A stretch of 64,000 nucleotides of DNA from Niastella koreensis GR20-10 (GTDB taxonomy: Bacteria; Bacteroidota; Bacteroidia; Chitinophagales; Chitinophagaceae): NCBI RefSeq assembly GCF_000246855.1, contig NC_016609.1:4216001-4280000 (forward strand), written 5' to 3'. Every line of letters begins with the position of its first letter. The first letter of the stretch is position 1. The notes under the pieces were generated by a model. The model had not been told where the DNA came from, searched no databases, and saw nothing but the letters and a program-made list of their open reading frames with translations. The position numbers were made by a program, and so were the translations under genes. Shown here piece by piece: positions 61,793-64,000 of the stretch.

Positions 61793-62173
61793 TTATTTCG
61801 GTTCCATAAAGTCCATCCAAGGTTTGGGAAGCTCGATACTATTAGATTTTGCAATTTCAGTAATGAACTCTATATCTTCATGATGGTATTCAGTCGGATC
61901 ATTTTCTAACAATTCTTCTAAAAAACCTTCATGACCCTCATAAGGAGTGGTATAGAAGCTTTCCAAGTTGCCACCATTCATCATAGCAACCTGATATTCA
62001 TCATTGGTCAAAAAAACATTCCCACTATTTCGGTTGAATGCGGCTCGCACTCCTTCTGTATAGAAATCATTCGGCAAACCATTCTCAACCCAAGCATTGA
62101 GAATTTGGCTAAGCATCTTAATTTCACGAAAGCCAAAATCTGCGAGGTTTTCAGTATAATAATTTTTCGTCAT
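61793..62173 (-). CDS. Hypothetical protein, ArdA-like in style
   Basis: 126 residues from ATG 62173 (MTKNYYTENLADFGFREIKMLSQIL). It is acidic, and lacks a signal. An AGGAAGGA Shine-Dalgarno-like stretch lies 8 bases before the ATG, which is uncommon in Bacteroidota and decides the start over the longer frame from 62323. The strong acidity (LEELLENDPTEYHHEDIEFI) is like DNA-mimic anti-restriction proteins carried by conjugative elements, but no family match is certain. Confidence 0.65.
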   Translation of the reverse strand: MTKNYYTENLADFGFREIKMLSQILNAWVENGLPNDFYTEGVRAAFNRNSGNVFLTNDEYQVAMMNGGNLESFYTTPYEGHEGFLEELLENDPTEYHHEDIEFITEIAKSNSIELPKPWMDFMEPK

Positions 62174-62407
62174 TATGTAGTTCCTTCCTGTTGGTAAATG
62201 ATGACAGGTGATCCAACAACCGGAGATCAAGCGACCAAACCGGCTGGAATTTTGGATGGGCGAGTGAAGTGTTTGAACGCGAGGAAAATTATAGTTGGAG
62301 GCGGAAGCGGCTCCGGTTATCACCTAGAACCACATCATTTGTTCTCACCAATCAGGAAGGGAAAGAAAAATGTCCTGACAGAGAGAAGCTGAGAATTAGC
62401 TATTACG

Positions 62408-63108
62408 TCAGATAGCTGCTGATTTCAGTTCTTTGCTGATTTCTCTGATAACAACTGGGGGATTGCCGTTTCCAATGCCGTGTAGTCTTTTGGCAAACCC
62501 ATTACGGCCTCCGCAAAGTTGGGATGGGTATAAATGGGATCGTTCGGGCAAGTCCGTAATACTTCGGTAATCCTGCCACCACGAAAATTCAGGCTGCCCC
62601 TGTATCTCTTTCGGGAAGAACCTTTGTAATCGCTCGCGCATGGGGTAGGCAATGATATAAATTCTTTCTCTGTCATGGGGCAAACCAACGGCTTTAGCTC
62701 GTATGCAATGCCATTGTGCATCAATCCCGACTTCGGCCATTTCCCCAAGAACTTCGCCCATTCCCCTGTTAAGCAGAGCTGCCACGTTCTCCAACAGTGT
62801 GAACTGTGGTCGTACCAGGCAAATGGTTCTAAGTAAGTCTTTCCAAAGTCCTGACCGTTCACCTCTAAGACCTTTCGCTCCGGCCCGTGCCGCAACTGAC
62901 AAGTCCTGGCAAGGCCATCCGGCAACGATTCCATCAATGCCTCGTTTAGTAATTTGATACACCAACTGATTGGTTTCGTCGGCCAATGCTTCTTTAGTAT
63001 TTTTCTTGCCCATAAATCTTTCTCACAAAATCCAATAACTTCATGACCTGCTTGTTCCAGTCCGAATGCATACATTCCGATACCGGAAAAAATATCCAAC
63101 CATTTCAT
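62408..63108 (-). pseudogene. DNA cytosine-5 methyltransferase, frameshifted
   Basis: Frame 1 from ATG 63108 has motif I: LDIFSGIGMYAFGLEQAGHEVIGFCEKD, up to KKHWPTKPI. The rest is in another frame, open 63013 to 62408: GIVAGWPCQDLS with the catalytic Cys, LLENVAALL (motif VI, ENV), GLPHDRERIYIIAYP (motif VIII) and the closing GNGNPPVV motif X. A single-base shift between about 62990 and 62940 would rejoin a 233-residue enzyme. It could be a real mutation or a sequencing error. The last part of frame 1 beyond the shift also stays open, which hides the break. Follows the primase gene by 6 bases. Confidence 0.8.
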
Positions 63109-63114
63109 GTGCTG

Positions 63115-64000
63115 CTATAAACCGAGCTTAACGATATGCCATGCATTCATATCCTTATACGGTGCATAAATTTCATTCATGGGTTTATGAACTAAATCTT
63201 CTTCCGTCTTAAAAAAATTATCCAAGGAGATAGTTGCAGCTTTTCCAGGGTCATCATTATGCATCCAGGTATAAGCTGTACGATAACCATAGCCTTTGAT
63301 ATAAGGCGTAGCTTTTTTTAGATTAGCTAGTGAGTTAAGAACGATTGTGTCCTCTGTGAACTTTTGACCATTTCGTTGATGAATGATTGCCGTCAAATAA
63401 TCCGGCCACCCCTCAAAGAGATGAATACCATCTGGTTTAGCCGACGTACCGCCTTCCCCTCGTACAAAGGTTATATATTTAGGTGCGGTACTTCCTTTGA
63501 AGTACTTATTACGAAGTTCATATCCTCCTTTATCATTTTTAAACCCAAGCGCATAAATACTTTTATTTCTTTCACGGTTATAGACATCGACCTGTTGCAG
63601 ATATTGCTTGGCTACACTCATTGGAATGCCTCGGCTCTCCAAATAACGAATTAAAGCGGGTCTTTCGATGTCCTGCGCATTTACAATCTTTAATTTTGAT
63701 TCGTAAACGGGAGTATCCGCATTTTGAACGGATTGAATCACAGATGCAAACCCGCACATATTTTTCACCCAACGAAGAGCGTCTGAAACGGTATAATCAA
63801 CACCGCTACTTTCCAGATATTTGCAAATAAGCCTAACAACGTCACCACCTTCACCAATCCCGTGGTCGTACCATATGTTTTTTAGTGTATTGACATGCAA
63901 GCTGGCTGTCTTTTCATGTCTCCAAGGGGCAAGGTAATAGTTATCATACCCCGATATTCTTTTGGGCTTACAATTTATCTTGTCTAAAATTTCAGCAATA
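63115..64000 (-). CDS. Toprim/CHC2-type DNA primase, 5' end outside the window
   Basis: About 295 residues visible; the gene runs beyond 64000. The zinc-finger end is seen as NYYLAPWRHEKTASLHVNTLKNIWYDHGIGEGGDVVRLICKYL. The region ALIRYLESRGIPMSVAKQYLQQVDVYN is followed by a Toprim-like part with HLFEGWPDYLTAI (Glu-Gly) and NSLANLKKA, then MHNDDPGKAATISL (the Asp-x-Asp/Asp pair). Typical of primases on Bacteroidota mobilizable and conjugative elements, which start replication of the transferred strand. Confidence 0.85.
   Translation of the reverse strand, partial: IAEILDKINCKPKRISGYDNYYLAPWRHEKTASLHVNTLKNIWYDHGIGEGGDVVRLICKYLESSGVDYTVSDALRWVKNMCGFASVIQSVQNADTPVYESKLKIVNAQDIERPALIRYLESRGIPMSVAKQYLQQVDVYNRERNKSIYALGFKNDKGGYELRNKYFKGSTAPKYITFVRGEGGTSAKPDGIHLFEGWPDYLTAIIHQRNGQKFTEDTIVLNSLANLKKATPYIKGYGYRTAYTWMHNDDPGKAATISLDNFFKTEEDLVHKPMNEIYAPYKDMNAWHIVKLGL

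Overview
The window is from a member of the Bacteroidota, most likely near Chitinophagaceae or Sphingobacteriales. The support is a SusC/SusD pair with a FecR anti-sigma factor and an ECF sigma factor, a T9SS type A sorting-domain protein, a DUF5655 protein, Bacteroidota-type integrase and primase, and mostly AT-rich DNA with weak Shine-Dalgarno sites. Much of it is accessory DNA: broken genes, IS remnants, direct repeats and tRNA 3'-end fragments are spread from end to end.

Layout. (1) 1-8.3 kb: an intact carbamoyltransferase, gene debris, then a run of small genes (4.2-7.85 kb) whose boundaries look like integron gene cassettes, with complementary GTTRRRY-type core pairs and no integron integrase in view. 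(2) 8.6-16 kb: a VOC-family protein, debris, a T9SS surface protein, and a GC-rich MacB/FtsX-type permease next to a truncated secreted-protein gene. (3) 16-24.4 kb: a nutrient-uptake locus with ECF sigma factor, FecR, SusC, SusD and a secreted metallophosphoesterase. (4) 24.5-32 kb: DoxX/HxlR divergent pair with a perfect palindromic operator, IS110 remnant, AraC regulator plus SnoaL-like protein between two 62-bp direct repeats, and a cyanase-carbonic anhydrase operon. (5) 32.1-45.8 kb: a 13.4-kb island between two identical 113-bp direct repeats, each next to the 3' end of a tRNA-Leu. It holds TIR-winged-helix, TIR-pYEATS, patatin, a two-gene membrane system, type I S subunit and DUF5655 genes, with fragments of protease, muramidase-like, DUF4062 and TIR-like genes, IS66 debris and a half ISAon1-type element. 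(6) 45.8-64 kb: the left part of an integrative conjugative or mobilizable element that starts at a tRNA-Leu 3' half and runs out of the window. It carries a Bacteroidota tyrosine integrase, HigBA, MOBP relaxase plus MobC plus a probable oriT, VirD4/TraG coupling protein, a putative nuclease system, a second integrase with a DUF4224 partner beside a tRNA-Met 3' half that encodes CCA, a MOBF (TrwC-like) relaxase-helicase, a frameshifted cytosine methyltransferase and a primase.

How the parts work together. The sigma/FecR/SusCD/phosphoesterase genes form one regulated uptake unit. The island is a typical tRNA-linked defence cargo region in decay. The mobile element carries two different transfer-initiation systems and two recombinases of apparently different phylogenetic origin, suggesting a fusion of a Bacteroidota element with a proteobacterial-type one. 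The best candidates for undescribed systems are the gene pair at 38460-40339, the nuclease plus paired paralogues at 52945-55064, the cassette array, and the coiled-coil protein that shares its C-terminal tail with the MOBP relaxase. All calls were made by reading; no database search was run.
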